Counted from the stretch's first letter, positions 45,682-55,056 are shown. The stretch is DNA of 64,000 bases from Phormidesmis priestleyi BC1401 (GCF_001650195.1 NZ_LXYR01000008.1:62001-126000), one strand, 5' to 3'. A program made the numbers and translations. The notes: generated by a model from the letters alone, not told the origin.

Positions 45682-46596
45682 TCAAGGAGTCAGCGTAAGT
45701 CCCTCAACCCCAACTTCGAGCCGAATGACCTTCGCAGGTTCAACTCCTGTGCTAGGAGGTAGAGACATTCCCCCATTGGTGATCACGTAGATTGAAGTCC
45801 GATCGCGCTCAGTGCGACCAAACGCCAATGAGGTACTCCCAGTCACGCCTTGATCGGCTTCGGCGATCGTAGTCACCGTTCCGTCGGGGGCAATCCGCAC
45901 GACGCTGTTGTAGATATGAGTGGTTCCATACAAATTGCCGTGGATGTCGAACGCAAAATCGTCAATGTTGACATTTTTAATTGCGATTTCCGGTGTACCT
46001 GCGTTGCTATCCGAGCCAAGCGGAATCTGAACTAAGGTTTGGTGTTGAGTATTCGACGCGTAGAGAGTTCGCTGGAAAATCTTGAGTCCGTTGACGGCAG
46101 GAATGGGATTTTCAAGACTTCGCCGATCGAGCAGTTCATGTTCTAGCCAGATTTTTGTTGAGTTTTGGGTCGCGTTGAATTCCCAAATGGCACCGAGATA
46201 AGAATCTGCGATCAGATAGCGATCGTCGATCAAATGAGTCATGCCGTTGAGAAATATTGCATCTGCGATCGTCACCAGCGTTTCAACCTTGCCTTGAGTC
46301 ACTTTAAAGATGGCTGAAATCCCGTCCTTTAGCACGCCTGAAACGAAAAGATTACCGTTCTGATCGAAGACAATCCCCGCTGCCTTTCCGTCTACTTTGG
46401 CAAACTCACGCCGCTCACCGCTAGGATTGATTTTGTAGAGTTTGCCGTCTTCGTAGCTCGTGACAAAGAGCATTCCCTGAGCGTCGATCGCGATGTTTTC
46501 AAGAAACGTGTTGACCGGAAATTCAGCGAGGCAAAAGTTGGGCACGATCGCCATTGGAGTCTGGTCAAAAATTGGCGGAAGCTGTGGATTACTCAT
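45682..46596 (-). CDS. SMP-30/gluconolactonase-like beta-propeller
   Basis: A 304-aa six-blade propeller-type protein. Repeated blades read FLENIAIDAQGMLFVTSYEDGKLYKINPSG, VFDQNGNLFVSG, FLNGMTHLIDDRYLIADSYLGAIWEF and DDFAFDIHGNLYGTTHIYNSVVRIAPDGTV. The pattern of calcium-binding glutamate/aspartate/asparagine (E near the start, N in LNGMTH, D in ADSYLG) matches SMP-30/gluconolactonase and strictosidine-synthase-like relatives. The substrate is unknown. No signal peptide. Placed in tandem after the GT2 gene (24 bp), so cotranscribed. Confidence 0.8.
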   Translation of the reverse strand: MSNPQLPPIFDQTPMAIVPNFCLAEFPVNTFLENIAIDAQGMLFVTSYEDGKLYKINPSGERREFAKVDGKAAGIVFDQNGNLFVSGVLKDGISAIFKVTQGKVETLVTIADAIFLNGMTHLIDDRYLIADSYLGAIWEFNATQNSTKIWLEHELLDRRSLENPIPAVNGLKIFQRTLYASNTQHQTLVQIPLGSDSNAGTPEIAIKNVNIDDFAFDIHGNLYGTTHIYNSVVRIAPDGTVTTIAEADQGVTGSTSLAFGRTERDRTSIYVITNGGMSLPPSTGVEPAKVIRLEVGVEGLTLTP

Positions 46597-46620
46597 GACG
46601 GAACTCCCTGACGTGTAGAT

Positions 46621-47595
46621 TTATGGCTGCTGAGATTCTGCATAGGCATCATACACGGCACGAACGGTGTACCAGTTGAGAAAAATGCGGGCAACCTGCT
46701 CGGCGAGTTGGGGTTTGCCTTGTTGAATCAGCCAGCCGATTAGAGGAGCCATCGTGCGCTCGTTGAGGCGACCTCCGATCGTCAGTCCTTCCCACAGCGC
46801 TCGACTAATCCAGGTCATCTGAATCATCAGCCGCACGTCCCAAGTCGGATGTTTTTGATAAAACAACACGCCCATTCGACCGCGCTGAATTTCTTTGTCG
46901 ATCATGCTCGGAATCTGATCCAATGAGAATGCAGGATGCCAGTGATAGCCGACCGCATCGGGACATTTAATCAGCTTTAATCCCAATTGTTTAAGCCGCA
47001 CTCCTAGCTCCAAATCTTCCCAGCCGTAGAGTTGAAACCCCACATCAAACAGTCCAGCTTTTTCGAGCCAGTGACGGGCGATCGCCACGTTTCCGGTCGC
47101 AAAATAGGCGGCTGAAAAATCTGTCACCTTAAACGGTTCTGCGGTCGGATGCTCAAAATTGCAGGTGTTGATGACTCGCCCATAGGTAAATAAGCGAGCA
47201 GGCTCTGAGCCTGTGCCAGAGGCATCGCTTCCCAACTCTTTTTGACCCTCCTGAAGTCCTTCTGCATGAGCACGAAGAAATCCGTCTGTGACGACTAGAT
47301 CACTATCAATGAAGATGATCGTGTCTCCGATCGCCTTCTCGACCCCAAGATTTCGAGCCGCCGCCGCGCCTTGATGGTTTTGACAAAACACTTTTACATG
47401 AGGGAATTCTGTCGCTTGAGAATGCAGCCACTCGACTGTCCCATCGGTGGAGCCGTCATCGACTACCACAATCTCGTAGCCAGAAAATAAGTCGCTGGGC
47501 TGCTGATCCTCGAGCGCCTTCAGGCACTTCTCTAAAATCGGCTGACGATCGTACGTCGGAATCACAACACTAAAAAACACGGCTTTCCTCCACAC
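46621..47595 (-). CDS. Glycosyltransferase family 2
   Basis: A 324-aa GT2 protein: FFSVVIPTYDRQPILEKCLKALEDQ, EIVVVDDGSTDGTVEWLHSQ, the DSD acidic site in TIIFIDSDLVVTDGFLRAHAEG, and FQLYGWEDLELGVRLKQLGLKLIKCPDAVGYHWHP. The histidine-rich last block matches enzymes that build glycan or glycolipid. Not part of the main polysaccharide operon but 5 kb away. Upstream of the SMP-30-like gene. Divergent from argG. Confidence 0.9.
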   Translation of the reverse strand: MWRKAVFFSVVIPTYDRQPILEKCLKALEDQQPSDLFSGYEIVVVDDGSTDGTVEWLHSQATEFPHVKVFCQNHQGAAAARNLGVEKAIGDTIIFIDSDLVVTDGFLRAHAEGLQEGQKELGSDASGTGSEPARLFTYGRVINTCNFEHPTAEPFKVTDFSAAYFATGNVAIARHWLEKAGLFDVGFQLYGWEDLELGVRLKQLGLKLIKCPDAVGYHWHPAFSLDQIPSMIDKEIQRGRMGVLFYQKHPTWDVRLMIQMTWISRALWEGLTIGGRLNERTMAPLIGWLIQQGKPQLAEQVARIFLNWYTVRAVYDAYAESQQP

Positions 47596-47705
47596 GAGAC
47601 GTTATTAGTATCTCTTTTTGGTTCACAAATCTGTGCAACTCCTGACATAACATGACGCAGATTCGATAGATAATGTATCGTCGTTACTACCAATTGAGAA
47701 AATTC

Positions 47706-48908
47706 ATGGGTCGTGCTAATAAGGTTGTCCTAGCATATTCGGGTGGAGTTGACACATCTGTCTGCATTCCTTACCTCAAGCAGGAATGGGGCGTTGAAGA
47801 AGTGATCACACTGGCGGCAGATCTGGGTCAAGGGGACGAATTAGAGCCAATCCGCGAAAAAGCCCTAACGTCTGGCGCATCTCAATCTCTGGTCGTAGAC
47901 GCTACTCAGAGTTTTGTCAAAGATTATGCGTTTCCCGCCATTCAAGCCAATGCGCTCTATGAAAATCGTTACCCCCTCTCTACGGCGCTGGCTCGTCCGT
48001 TAATTGCCAAACTGCTCGTCGATGCGGCGGCTGAATATGGAGCCGATGCAGTCGCTCACGGCTGCACCGGAAAAGGCAATGATCAGGTCAGATTTGATGT
48101 GGCGATCGCGGCTCTCAACCCCAATCTCAAAGTCCTCGCCCCTGCACGAGAATGGGGCATGAGCCGCGAGGAAACGATCGCTTACGGCGAACAATTTGGC
48201 ATTCCTTCTCCGGTGAAGAAATCCTCGCCCTACAGCATCGATCGTAATCTGTTGGGTCGCAGCATCGAAGCCGGTCCGCTCGAAGATCCCTGGACAGAAG
48301 CCCTAGAGGAAGTGTTTGAGCTAACGAAAGCGATCGCCGACACGCCCAACGAGCCAGAATATGTTGAAATTGGCTTTGAGCAAGGGCTTCCGGTTAGTCT
48401 CAACGGCGAGATGCTGAGTCCGATCGACCTTATTACCCAATTGAATCAAAAAGCTGGGGATCATGGATTCGGTCGCCTCGACATGATGGAAAACCGTCTC
48501 GTTGGCATCAAATCACGAGAAATTTATGAAGCTCCGGCGCTGTTGGTGCTGATTCATGCTCACCGCGATCTAGAAAGCTTGACCCTGACCAAGGATGTGA
48601 CTCAATACAAACGAGGCATCGAAGAAACCTACGCTAATCTGGTCTACAACGGTCTTTGGTACAGTCCTTTAAAAGGGGCACTGGATGCGTTTGTTCACCA
48701 AACCCAAGAGCGGGTTTCAGGAACGGTACGCGTCAAACTGTTTAAGGGAACTGCGATGATTGTGGGTCGTCAATCGAGCAAAACCCTTTACACACCCGAA
48801 TTGGCGACTTACGGCTCTGACGATAAATTTGACCACAAAGCCGCTGAAGGCTTCATCTACGTTTGGGGTTTGCCCACCCGCGTCTGGTCACAAAACCTGC
48901 GAGGCTAG
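47706..48908 (+). CDS. argG: Argininosuccinate synthase
   Basis: ArgG joins citrulline and aspartate using ATP in arginine synthesis. Start at 47706 ([19 protein letters not shown]) gives 400 aa, the normal length; the frame opens 11 codons earlier. The ATP pyrophosphatase loop is [42 protein letters not shown] and the [23 protein letters not shown] terminus are all present. A hairpin follows the stop. Confidence 0.97.
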   Translation: MGRANKVVLAYSGGVDTSVCIPYLKQEWGVEEVITLAADLGQGDELEPIREKALTSGASQSLVVDATQSFVKDYAFPAIQANALYENRYPLSTALARPLIAKLLVDAAAEYGADAVAHGCTGKGNDQVRFDVAIAALNPNLKVLAPAREWGMSREETIAYGEQFGIPSPVKKSSPYSIDRNLLGRSIEAGPLEDPWTEALEEVFELTKAIADTPNEPEYVEIGFEQGLPVSLNGEMLSPIDLITQLNQKAGDHGFGRLDMMENRLVGIKSREIYEAPALLVLIHAHRDLESLTLTKDVTQYKRGIEETYANLVYNGLWYSPLKGALDAFVHQTQERVSGTVRVKLFKGTAMIVGRQSSKTLYTPELATYGSDDKFDHKAAEGFIYVWGLPTRVWSQNLRG

Positions 48909-48930
48909 TCTCAAGTATCCATAAAAGTAA

Positions 48931-48963
48931 GGGGCGATCGCGACTCAAACGATCGCCCCTTTC
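48931..48963. terminator. Hairpin terminator between argG and the DedA gene
   Basis: GGGGCGATCG and CGATCGCCCC pair around an 11-nt loop and are followed by TTT. It lies 22 bp after argG and 21 bp before the end of the convergent DedA gene, and embeds a HIP1 palindrome. Confidence 0.75.
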
Positions 48964-48984
48964 CATGTGCAATGATTTCGAGAA

Positions 48985-49644
48985 TTACTCGCTGTCACCC
49001 GCAGGTTGCTGACTGGCGATCGTCGCTTCTTGTTTTGCCTTACGAGCCTCTAACCAGAGAGGAATCACAATCCAGGCGACGACGATCAGCAGGGCAACGA
49101 TCGTAAACTGCGATGCCAACGCAATCAGCTTTTCTAGCGGCACCACCTGCCCCGCAAAGAATGCCAGCGACACCATCACCGATGCCCAGGCAACCGCCCC
49201 AGCGACGTTATAACCCATAAACCTCCAGTAGGGCATCTCAGCGATGCCAGCCAGCGGACTCGCAAAGATTCGCAGCAAAGCAATAAAGCGACCAAACAGA
49301 ACGGCTTTCCCGGCATTGTCGCTGAACTGCGATCGCAACCCTTCTAGCTGTTCTTCCCGCATCCGAAATAGGCGACCCACCTTCAGCAACATTGCCCAGC
49401 CGCCATAGCGACCGATCCAATAGCCACAATGCCCACCCAAGATAGCCCCGGCTGCGGCATCGCCTAAAACCAACCAATAGTTGAGCTTATCGTTTCCGGC
49501 AAGAAATCCCCCTGCTAACGTGACCGTTTCTCCAGGAATTGGTAATCCCAAATTTTCTAGCAAAATTCCTAGAAAGATTGCCCAATAGCCATACTGCTGG
49601 GCAATTTCCTGGATCGCTTCTGGCGAGATAAAGTCAAGTGACAT
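48985..49644 (-). CDS. DedA-family membrane protein
   Basis: About 219 aa from MSLDFISPEAIQEIAQQYG (49644); the frame runs 18 codons further up. The family motif GLPIPGETVTLAGGFLAG and FGRFIALLRIFASPLAGIAEMPYWRFMGYNVAGAVAWA are clear. DedA proteins translocate undecaprenyl phosphate or other lipids and are needed for envelope stability. Four to five hydrophobic segments fit. A long divergent gap follows upstream. Confidence 0.9.
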   Translation of the reverse strand: MSLDFISPEAIQEIAQQYGYWAIFLGILLENLGLPIPGETVTLAGGFLAGNDKLNYWLVLGDAAAGAILGGHCGYWIGRYGGWAMLLKVGRLFRMREEQLEGLRSQFSDNAGKAVLFGRFIALLRIFASPLAGIAEMPYWRFMGYNVAGAVAWASVMVSLAFFAGQVVPLEKLIALASQFTIVALLIVVAWIVIPLWLEARKAKQEATIASQQPAGDSE

Positions 49645-50064
49645 GCCAACAACCTTTACAAAGCTTAATCCTTCTCGTCGATCTTGACTTGATTCCAAGA
49701 ATCCGTCAATCCCAATCTTTCCAGAGCCTATCTCAATTCTGTTGGAAGGAATTCTTCAGTCTTAAAGACGACCCTGATTTTTGCGTTTCTGATTATCTGC
49801 TGCATCAAACGCTCCATTTAAAGCCTGCGAGAAAACTTTTCATTAAACTAGAGCGTAGCAGAACGCAAGATAAAGATTCCGTAAAACTTATAAGAATCAA
49901 GCTGTGTCCTAGAATTCCATCCCTATAGTTGTATCAAAGAGTTAAGTAAATCTACTTAACTCATAAGAAGCTACTTTTTGCCTTCATCTCAGCGCTTTAA
50001 CGCTTGCTAGAGATTAAGTCAAGCTGTATGTATACGTCTAAGGCAGTTGAGTGAGGTTATTCAA
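49645..50064. other. Gene-free interval upstream of the STAS gene
   Basis: About 420 bp. Between 49840 and 50040 it is AT-rich, and a loose inverted pair AGTTAAGTAAATCTACTTAACT (49941-49962) gives a near-perfect AGTTAAGTA/TACTTAACT palindrome. It may be a regulatory site for the STAS gene. Confidence 0.5.
49941..49962. promoter_or_regulatory. Palindrome upstream of the STAS gene
   Basis: AGTTAAGTA and TACTTAACT form a 9-bp inverted repeat with a 4-nt spacer, about 100 bp upstream of the STAS start. It could be an operator or a small hairpin. Function unknown. Confidence 0.45.
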
Positions 50065-50460
50065 ATGAACGAAATTATGGTTAAAGATGAGGTTGTGGTT
50101 TCCAGAAGTCACATCGAAGAGATTCGGCTTCAGCCACAAAATCGTTTAGATCTAGAGGGTGGGGAATGGCTTCAGCAGCAGCTTAAAGCGATCGCGCCCC
50201 GACGCTATAAAACTTGGGTTATCGACTTCTCTGACGTTGAGTTTATCGATAGCTTTGGGCTATTTTCCCTTGTGAGCGGGTTAAATCTCGCTACCGAATC
50301 AGATGCTCGTCTTGTTTTGTGCAGTTTGCGCCCCTCGGCACGACTCATCTTTGAAATCACCCAACTCGATCGAGCGTTTAATATTTTTGAGAGCTATGAC
50401 GCTCTACTGACAACTCTTGCAATCTCCGAATCGGTCGTTCCAGCGTTAGAGGTCGCCTAA
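50065..50460 (+). CDS. STAS-domain anti-sigma-factor antagonist-like protein
   Basis: About 131 aa from the ATG at 50065; the frame opens at a TTG at 50047. The STAS core is visible: EIRLQPQNRLDLEGGEWLQQQLKAI, then WVIDFSDVEFIDSFGLFSLVSGLNLA with the phosphorylatable serine in IDSFGL. The last part LRPSARLIFEITQLDRAFNIFESYDALL is typical. Such proteins sit in partner-switching circuits, bound and phosphorylated by an anti-sigma kinase. No kinase or phosphatase is next to it. Stop codon overlaps the convergent gene by 4 bp. Confidence 0.87.
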   Translation: MNEIMVKDEVVVSRSHIEEIRLQPQNRLDLEGGEWLQQQLKAIAPRRYKTWVIDFSDVEFIDSFGLFSLVSGLNLATESDARLVLCSLRPSARLIFEITQLDRAFNIFESYDALLTTLAISESVVPALEVA

Positions 50461-51197
50461 GAGGGCTGACAAATCTGATATTCGCTGGTTTGAGCGATCG
50501 TCAGATCCAAAATCGGAGTGTTGCTTAAACAATGCCAGTGGCACACAAATAGATTGGGCGATTGAGACTTGAGACTTGCGATCGCAGGGGCTGCCGGAAA
50601 TGGGAATAGCCGATCGAAAACGACCGTTTCCCCATTAAACCCAAACTGCATCAAATAGGTTGAAGGACTGGCTGAAATCAATTTCAGTAATCGCTGTCCC
50701 AATTCATAGAGCGGCTGTCGATAGCGATCGGGCAAATGAAGCGGCTGGAGATAGCGGCGTGGCTCAATCGCCGTGATTGCTTCAGCATAAAGTGCCCCCT
50801 TTGAAGTCAGCACGATCGGGAGCCAAAACTTCCCGATTCCTGTAGAAACGTGCAAATCTTTTTCTACCCGTTGCCGCAGCCCTAAAACATCACGGCAGTC
50901 ATGATAAACACTCTTTTGAGGAAATTCTAGAGAATCTGGAAGTCTCAGCATGAGGGGACATAACAGAATGTCCTCTAAACAACTTGTACCGTCTGTCAAC
51001 ATTTGCTGGAGACGGGCGATCGTCTTAACCTCCACTTCATAGTGAGCTTGAATAGCCACCTCACTTTGAGATGACGGTTCCTTAGTGTCACCTAAGTCTT
51101 GAGGATGAGGAGTGACAGAGGGTGTGAGAATTGCCTGTTTCAAGGCTTCACCCAGCAAATCAGACTCCTCATCCACTACGATTAAAACTTTAGGCAT
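50457..51197 (-). CDS. Unknown protein, translationally coupled to a coiled-coil gene
   Basis: About 246 aa starting at ATG 51197, where ATGCCTAA overlaps the stop of the upstream coiled-coil gene by 8 bp. It opens with MPKVLIVVDEESDLLGEALKQAIL, a Rossmann-like beginning. The body has VEVKTIARLQQMLTDGTSCLEDILLCPLMLRLP, then WLPIVLTSKGALYAEAI and AIEPRRYLQPLHLPDRYRQPLYELGQRLLKLI. No known family recognised. It is likely an interaction partner of the coiled-coil protein. Conserved-looking but unnamed. Confidence 0.7.
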   Translation of the reverse strand: MPKVLIVVDEESDLLGEALKQAILTPSVTPHPQDLGDTKEPSSQSEVAIQAHYEVEVKTIARLQQMLTDGTSCLEDILLCPLMLRLPDSLEFPQKSVYHDCRDVLGLRQRVEKDLHVSTGIGKFWLPIVLTSKGALYAEAITAIEPRRYLQPLHLPDRYRQPLYELGQRLLKLISASPSTYLMQFGFNGETVVFDRLFPFPAAPAIASLKSQSPNLFVCHWHCLSNTPILDLTIAQTSEYQICQPS

Positions 51198-51741
51198 TCC
51201 CGAAGCTAGGCAGTGAGACATCTCCTTCAGAGCGAGGGAAACTCGGCAAATCGAGATGGGAGGTGCGACGGGTTCTCACCGCCAAACGGTAGCTGACACT
51301 TTGAAGCTCGGCGTGAAGCTGACGATTTTCTCGCTGCACCAGCGCAACTTTTTCGCGGACAGGAGCCATCCGTTCGGCAAACTTTTGCTTATAGATCTTG
51401 GGCAATTCTTGGACGACTTGCTCTAACATGCGGGCACGATCAGTCAATTCTTGCACGGACTGGCGCAGTTGATAGATTTCAGCATCTCGTTCAGAAATCT
51501 GTTCTTGATAGAACGTCACCTGCTGCTCAACGTTTTGCAGTTGCTCTCGCAGTGCCCGCATTTCATCTAAGTGGCGCTCAGACGAGATATCTGACGTAGG
51601 CACGGCGGCGTTGCCCTTGACGAGACGAAAAAGCTCTTGAGAAAGCTGCTGGACGAGTTGGTCGCGCATCTGCAACTCTTCTTGCAGACGCACAACCTCG
51701 ACTTGTAGGGGTTGATGCGAAAGGGTGTCAGCTTGGGTCAC
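51190..51741 (-). CDS. Long coiled-coil protein of unknown function
   Basis: A 183-aa protein, almost entirely coiled coil from residue 10 to 155. Heptads are clear in VEVVRLQEELQMRDQLVQQLSQELFRLV and MRALREQLQNVEQQVTFYQEQISERDAEIYQLRQSVQEL. The C-terminal tail is basic then Pro/Ser/Asp (RTRRTSHLDLPSFPRSEGDVSLPSFGNA). No signal peptide or membrane segment. The downstream gene overlaps it by 8 bp, so the two products are probably made in fixed ratio. A structural or scaffold role is inferred only. Confidence 0.75.
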   Translation of the reverse strand: MTQADTLSHQPLQVEVVRLQEELQMRDQLVQQLSQELFRLVKGNAAVPTSDISSERHLDEMRALREQLQNVEQQVTFYQEQISERDAEIYQLRQSVQELTDRARMLEQVVQELPKIYKQKFAERMAPVREKVALVQRENRQLHAELQSVSYRLAVRTRRTSHLDLPSFPRSEGDVSLPSFGNA

Positions 51742-51758
51742 TTACTTCAATTACTCCA

Positions 51759-52760
51759 TTATGAGTGGGTGGTTTGCTTAAGATTTTCTTCCCAAAGACG
51801 GGGAGGAGAAGCGCGACGAATCTCACGCCAAATTGCAGTTGCCGCTAATGTACCATCTGCAACCGCAATTGATACCTGATTTACTCCCTCTTTTAGGTCT
51901 CCCAGTGCAAAAACCCGTGGATGAGAGGTGCGACACATACTATCGGTGACTAAATTCCCCCCTTTCCACTCCAGATCTAGCCCTTTGAGATACTGACTAA
52001 AGAAGTGAGAACCCATCGCGATCAGTCCATTTTCAAGCTCAATAGTCGAATCGTCTTCTAGCTCAACGCCCGTCATATGATGATCGTGCCCCAAAAAGCG
52101 GCGAATGGGCGTTTCTACCAGTGGGTAGCCGTGCGCCGCTAGCTTTTCGCGCATCTCTTTGCCCACTTCACACAGCCCTTGAGTAAACACCGTGATGTAG
52201 GGCGTAAACCAGTTGAGCACGAAGGCAGTATTAATCGCGGATTCTGTATTCACAAACAGACCGCATTGAGTATCCCCGATTTCATAACCATCGCAAATCA
52301 TACAGACGTGCAGGTTATATCCGGCGTAGTCGTAAACGTTCTGCATATCTTCTAGCTGAGGGAGATGATCAATCAACCCGCTAGCGGCAACTAGATATTT
52401 GGAGCGAAACACGGGATAGGTGCTGTCTTTCTTGCCAACTTTGACCTTCACTGCAAAGGTGTCACCTTCATCCTGAATGTCTTCGACAAAGCCAGGAAGA
52501 TAGTCACCATCTAATGAGAGAAGATGCTCTTGCCCCTGCTGTAGGATAGTGCGTCCAGGTGTAGTGGGAGGCAACCCTAAATAATTTCGCGTATCCTGCA
52601 TCCAGAACGATCGACCGCGACCTTTCTCAATGACTAAGCTCGAAAGACGATATCGTTGCAAATAGAGGGCGGCAGATAACCCGCCTGCACCGCCGCCGAC
52701 GACGATCGCATCATAAACATAATCGAGCCGTTGGTCTAAATTCTTTCTTGAGAGCTTCAT
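51759..52760 (-). CDS. Thioredoxin-reductase-like flavoprotein
   Basis: About 333 aa from MKLSRKNLDQ (52760). The FAD motif is VVGGGAGGLSAALYLQRYRLSSLVIEKG. A CxxC pair is found in NLHVCMICDGYEIGD, aligned with the redox-active CATC of thioredoxin reductases. The second nucleotide-binding loop is less typical (CGLFVNTESAINTAFVL), without a clear GxGxxA. This fits the thioredoxin-reductase-like diflavin or ferredoxin-linked enzymes of cyanobacteria rather than a plain NADPH-dependent TrxB. FAD-binding closing motif is VFALGDLKEGVNQVSIAVADGTLAA. No thioredoxin gene adjoins. Confidence 0.8.
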   Translation of the reverse strand: MKLSRKNLDQRLDYVYDAIVVGGGAGGLSAALYLQRYRLSSLVIEKGRGRSFWMQDTRNYLGLPPTTPGRTILQQGQEHLLSLDGDYLPGFVEDIQDEGDTFAVKVKVGKKDSTYPVFRSKYLVAASGLIDHLPQLEDMQNVYDYAGYNLHVCMICDGYEIGDTQCGLFVNTESAINTAFVLNWFTPYITVFTQGLCEVGKEMREKLAAHGYPLVETPIRRFLGHDHHMTGVELEDDSTIELENGLIAMGSHFFSQYLKGLDLEWKGGNLVTDSMCRTSHPRVFALGDLKEGVNQVSIAVADGTLAATAIWREIRRASPPRLWEENLKQTTHS

Positions 52761-52858
52761 GGTGTGACTTGATAAAACTAGGTGAATACAAACATAGGGA
52801 GCCATCACAGCCCCCTAACGTCAACAAAAAACCCTACTCTCATAGCCTAGCTCGATCT

Positions 52859-53188
52859 CTAGACCTCAGCCGTTTCAACCTCGGTCTCTTCTTCTTTGGG
52901 CACTTCTTGCTTAACGGTCATATAGCGAATGACTTCGGTGCTGAGGCGCATTGCCCGCTCCATTGGGGCAACCTGGCTGCCGTCGCCCTGATAGTTCATT
53001 TGCACATAGACACCTTCGCGCTGTTTGGCAATCTCGTAGGCTAAACGACGCTTACCACGATGCTGAGTTTCGATGATTTCTGCGCCGTTTTCCTTCAGAA
53101 TATTCTGATACTTCTCGATCGCTCCATCGACTGCTTCGTCACCGACGTCGGGACGAAGGATATACATGGTTTCATAAACGTACTTCAT
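52859..53188 (-). CDS. rpsF: 30S ribosomal protein S6
   Basis: About 109 aa from [15 protein letters not shown] (53188), with AAGGAG upstream; the frame runs 27 codons earlier. S6 binds the central domain of 16S rRNA with S18. The [23 protein letters not shown] core and [15 protein letters not shown] are present. A short acidic tail ([14 protein letters not shown]) follows. In most bacteria rpsR is next, but here the neighbours are unrelated, as is common in cyanobacteria. Confidence 0.96.
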   Translation of the reverse strand: MKYVYETMYILRPDVGDEAVDGAIEKYQNILKENGAEIIETQHRGKRRLAYEIAKQREGVYVQMNYQGDGSQVAPMERAMRLSTEVIRYMTVKQEVPKEEETEVETAEV

Positions 53189-53404
53189 TGCAACGGTCTC
53201 CTTATGGACAATGGGCTTTCTGGATGGTCGATCGGCACTCAATTTGCATCTCTGTTGACCAATCATCAAAAAAGCAAGGACTTACAATTCTATCTCAGTT
53301 TCTCAGCAATCCGGTCGCCCGATTCAAGATTTTGAGGGCTATAGGGTTTGTTTAAATGCTCGATCGCGATTCGCATTCTTAAATAAAAAGGTATTGGTTG
53401 AGTT

Positions 53405-54199
53405 ATGGCACAGCGCTATGTTCGAGTTCAAAGTCTGGATGGGAAAATTCACTATGGGCTGTTGCAGATCGATCGCAGAGTCCAGGTTTTAGACGCGCCT
53501 CCCTGGTTAAAGGGGCAACTGACTACCCTCGAACTGAATGCCAATGATTATCAAATTTTGGCTCCTTGCGCGCCTTCAAAAATCGTAGCAGTGGGCAAAA
53601 ATTACGCCAACCACGCCGCCGAAATGGGAACGCCCGTTCCGCAAGAGCCGCTTTTGTTTTTGAAGCCTCCTACAACGGTGATTGCATCAAACGGCGAGAT
53701 TTTATACCCTACCCAATCAGAGCGAGTGGACTATGAAGGAGAACTCGCGCTCGTGATTGGCGATCGCTGCACTCACTGCACGCCCGAAGAGGCTCATAGC
53801 AAGATTTGGGGCTATACGATCGCTAACGACGTGACAGCGAGAGACTTACAGAAAAAAGATGGACAGTGGACCCGGGCAAAGGGATTCGACACGTTTTGTC
53901 CGTTGGGTCCCTGGGTCGTGCGAGAAATCAGTTCGGGGGCGCGGCTGCAAACTTTTGTCAATGACAATGTTCAGCCTGCTCAGTCTGCCTCGATTAGTGA
54001 AATGGTGTTTGCGCCCGATGTGCTGGTGTCTTATATCAGTCAGGTGATGACGCTGTTGCCGGGAGATGTGGTGTTAACCGGAACGCCTGAAGGAGTCGGC
54101 GCGATCGGCGTGGGCGATCGCGTCCGCATTGAGATTGAAGGAATTGGCTTTTTAGAGAACTCTGTCACTACTCGCGCTGCGCTGTCGCAAGTCTCGTGA
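53405..54199 (+). CDS. Fumarylacetoacetate hydrolase-family protein
   Basis: A 264-aa protein. The FAH core has KIVAVGKNYANHAAEMGTPVP, FLKPPTTVIASNGEILYP and the metal-binding glutamate pair in VDYEGELALVIGDRC. The closing VLTGTPEGVGAIGVGDRVRIEIEGIG is typical. Family members hydrolyse or isomerise beta-diketones or act as oxaloacetate/acylpyruvate decarboxylases. Acylpyruvase-like activity is likeliest by length. The distance to the hppD gene (50 kb) argues against a direct tyrosine-degradation operon. Monocistronic. Confidence 0.9.
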   Translation: MAQRYVRVQSLDGKIHYGLLQIDRRVQVLDAPPWLKGQLTTLELNANDYQILAPCAPSKIVAVGKNYANHAAEMGTPVPQEPLLFLKPPTTVIASNGEILYPTQSERVDYEGELALVIGDRCTHCTPEEAHSKIWGYTIANDVTARDLQKKDGQWTRAKGFDTFCPLGPWVVREISSGARLQTFVNDNVQPAQSASISEMVFAPDVLVSYISQVMTLLPGDVVLTGTPEGVGAIGVGDRVRIEIEGIGFLENSVTTRAALSQVS

Positions 54200-54200
54200 T

Positions 54201-54698
54201 CTATCGAACCTGCAAATAAACCTGGTCAGAAATCGTGGGGATTTCAGCATAGCGACCTAAAGCAGACTGAACGATCGAGTAACCAACCGCGACGATCATG
54301 CCCAGGAAGATTGCATTGAACAGCGTTTGAGTTAAGAAGCCCATTCCTAGAATGTTTGCTAAAACGTATCGCCAGACGATGCCAATCAAGCTCAGCACAA
54401 TTCCAAACAAGATAGCTTGCATGACATTGAACCGGATGAAGTGAGGAATATTTTCGTTTCTGACAACCAGCAGAAAGAGAGCGAAGAATACAATAAACGC
54501 CGTGATTCCACCCAGGCTGAAGTAAACTGCCAGCAGAGGCGAAAGAGGAAGCGCAATAATGGCTAAAAGCGGAGTCAGAAAAGAATTTGTGATGGTTAAA
54601 GGAGCGCTTACCAAGACGATGAGGTCTAGCAGAGGCAGGAGATAAGCGAGGCAAGCGAAGATACGATCGGACACAGTTGTAGACCCGCGCAAAGACAT
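54201..54698 (-). CDS. Tic20-family membrane protein
   Basis: A 165-aa protein with four hydrophobic helices (about 12-33, 40-58, 62-80, 95-140). Start ISDRIFACLAYLLPLLDLIV and RNENIPHFIRFNVMQAILFGIVL are characteristic of the Tic20/Ycf60 family. The plastid homologue forms part of the inner-envelope protein translocon; in cyanobacteria the function is not settled. The start is the ATG at 54698. Convergent with the FAH-family gene, with only 1 bp between stops. Confidence 0.9.
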   Translation of the reverse strand: MSLRGSTTVSDRIFACLAYLLPLLDLIVLVSAPLTITNSFLTPLLAIIALPLSPLLAVYFSLGGITAFIVFFALFLLVVRNENIPHFIRFNVMQAILFGIVLSLIGIVWRYVLANILGMGFLTQTLFNAIFLGMIVAVGYSIVQSALGRYAEIPTISDQVYLQVR

Positions 54699-54949
54699 GG
54701 TGCGTTCTCCCGGTTAAAGTAGGTGGTTGATCAGGTCTTTAGCCCAGAATAACGCAAATTTTCTAACACTCTGAACCCTCTAGATTCAGTAAAGCAAACT
54801 GTAGCCGTTCCCCTCTAATGACTTCAGCAGATATGAACGGTTAAAAGCAACGCGAAACTTTGGTGTCTGCCTTCCTAGACATAGGAGCGCTGTACAGCTC
54901 GCTGGGTGTCTAAGCCTAACTTCAATAGACCTCCTGCACGAATCCTTCG

Positions 54950-55056
54950 CCCTCACCCTAGCCCTCTCCCCAAGGAGAGGGAACAAGAGGTTCTAGCTCC
55001 CTTCTCCCTAGGGAGAAGGGTTGGCGAGGGCTTCGTCCCACTTCGCGAGGAGGGCT
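54950..55056. repeat. Interspersed palindromic repeat (CCCTCACCC family), full-length form
   Basis: Starts CCCTCACCCTAGCCCTCTCCCC and continues through AGCTCCCTTCTCCC, GGGAGAAGGGTTGG and CTTCGTCCCACTTCG. It shares the same order and ending with the copy at 57354, about 100 bp each, so these two are the full element. Confidence 0.8.
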
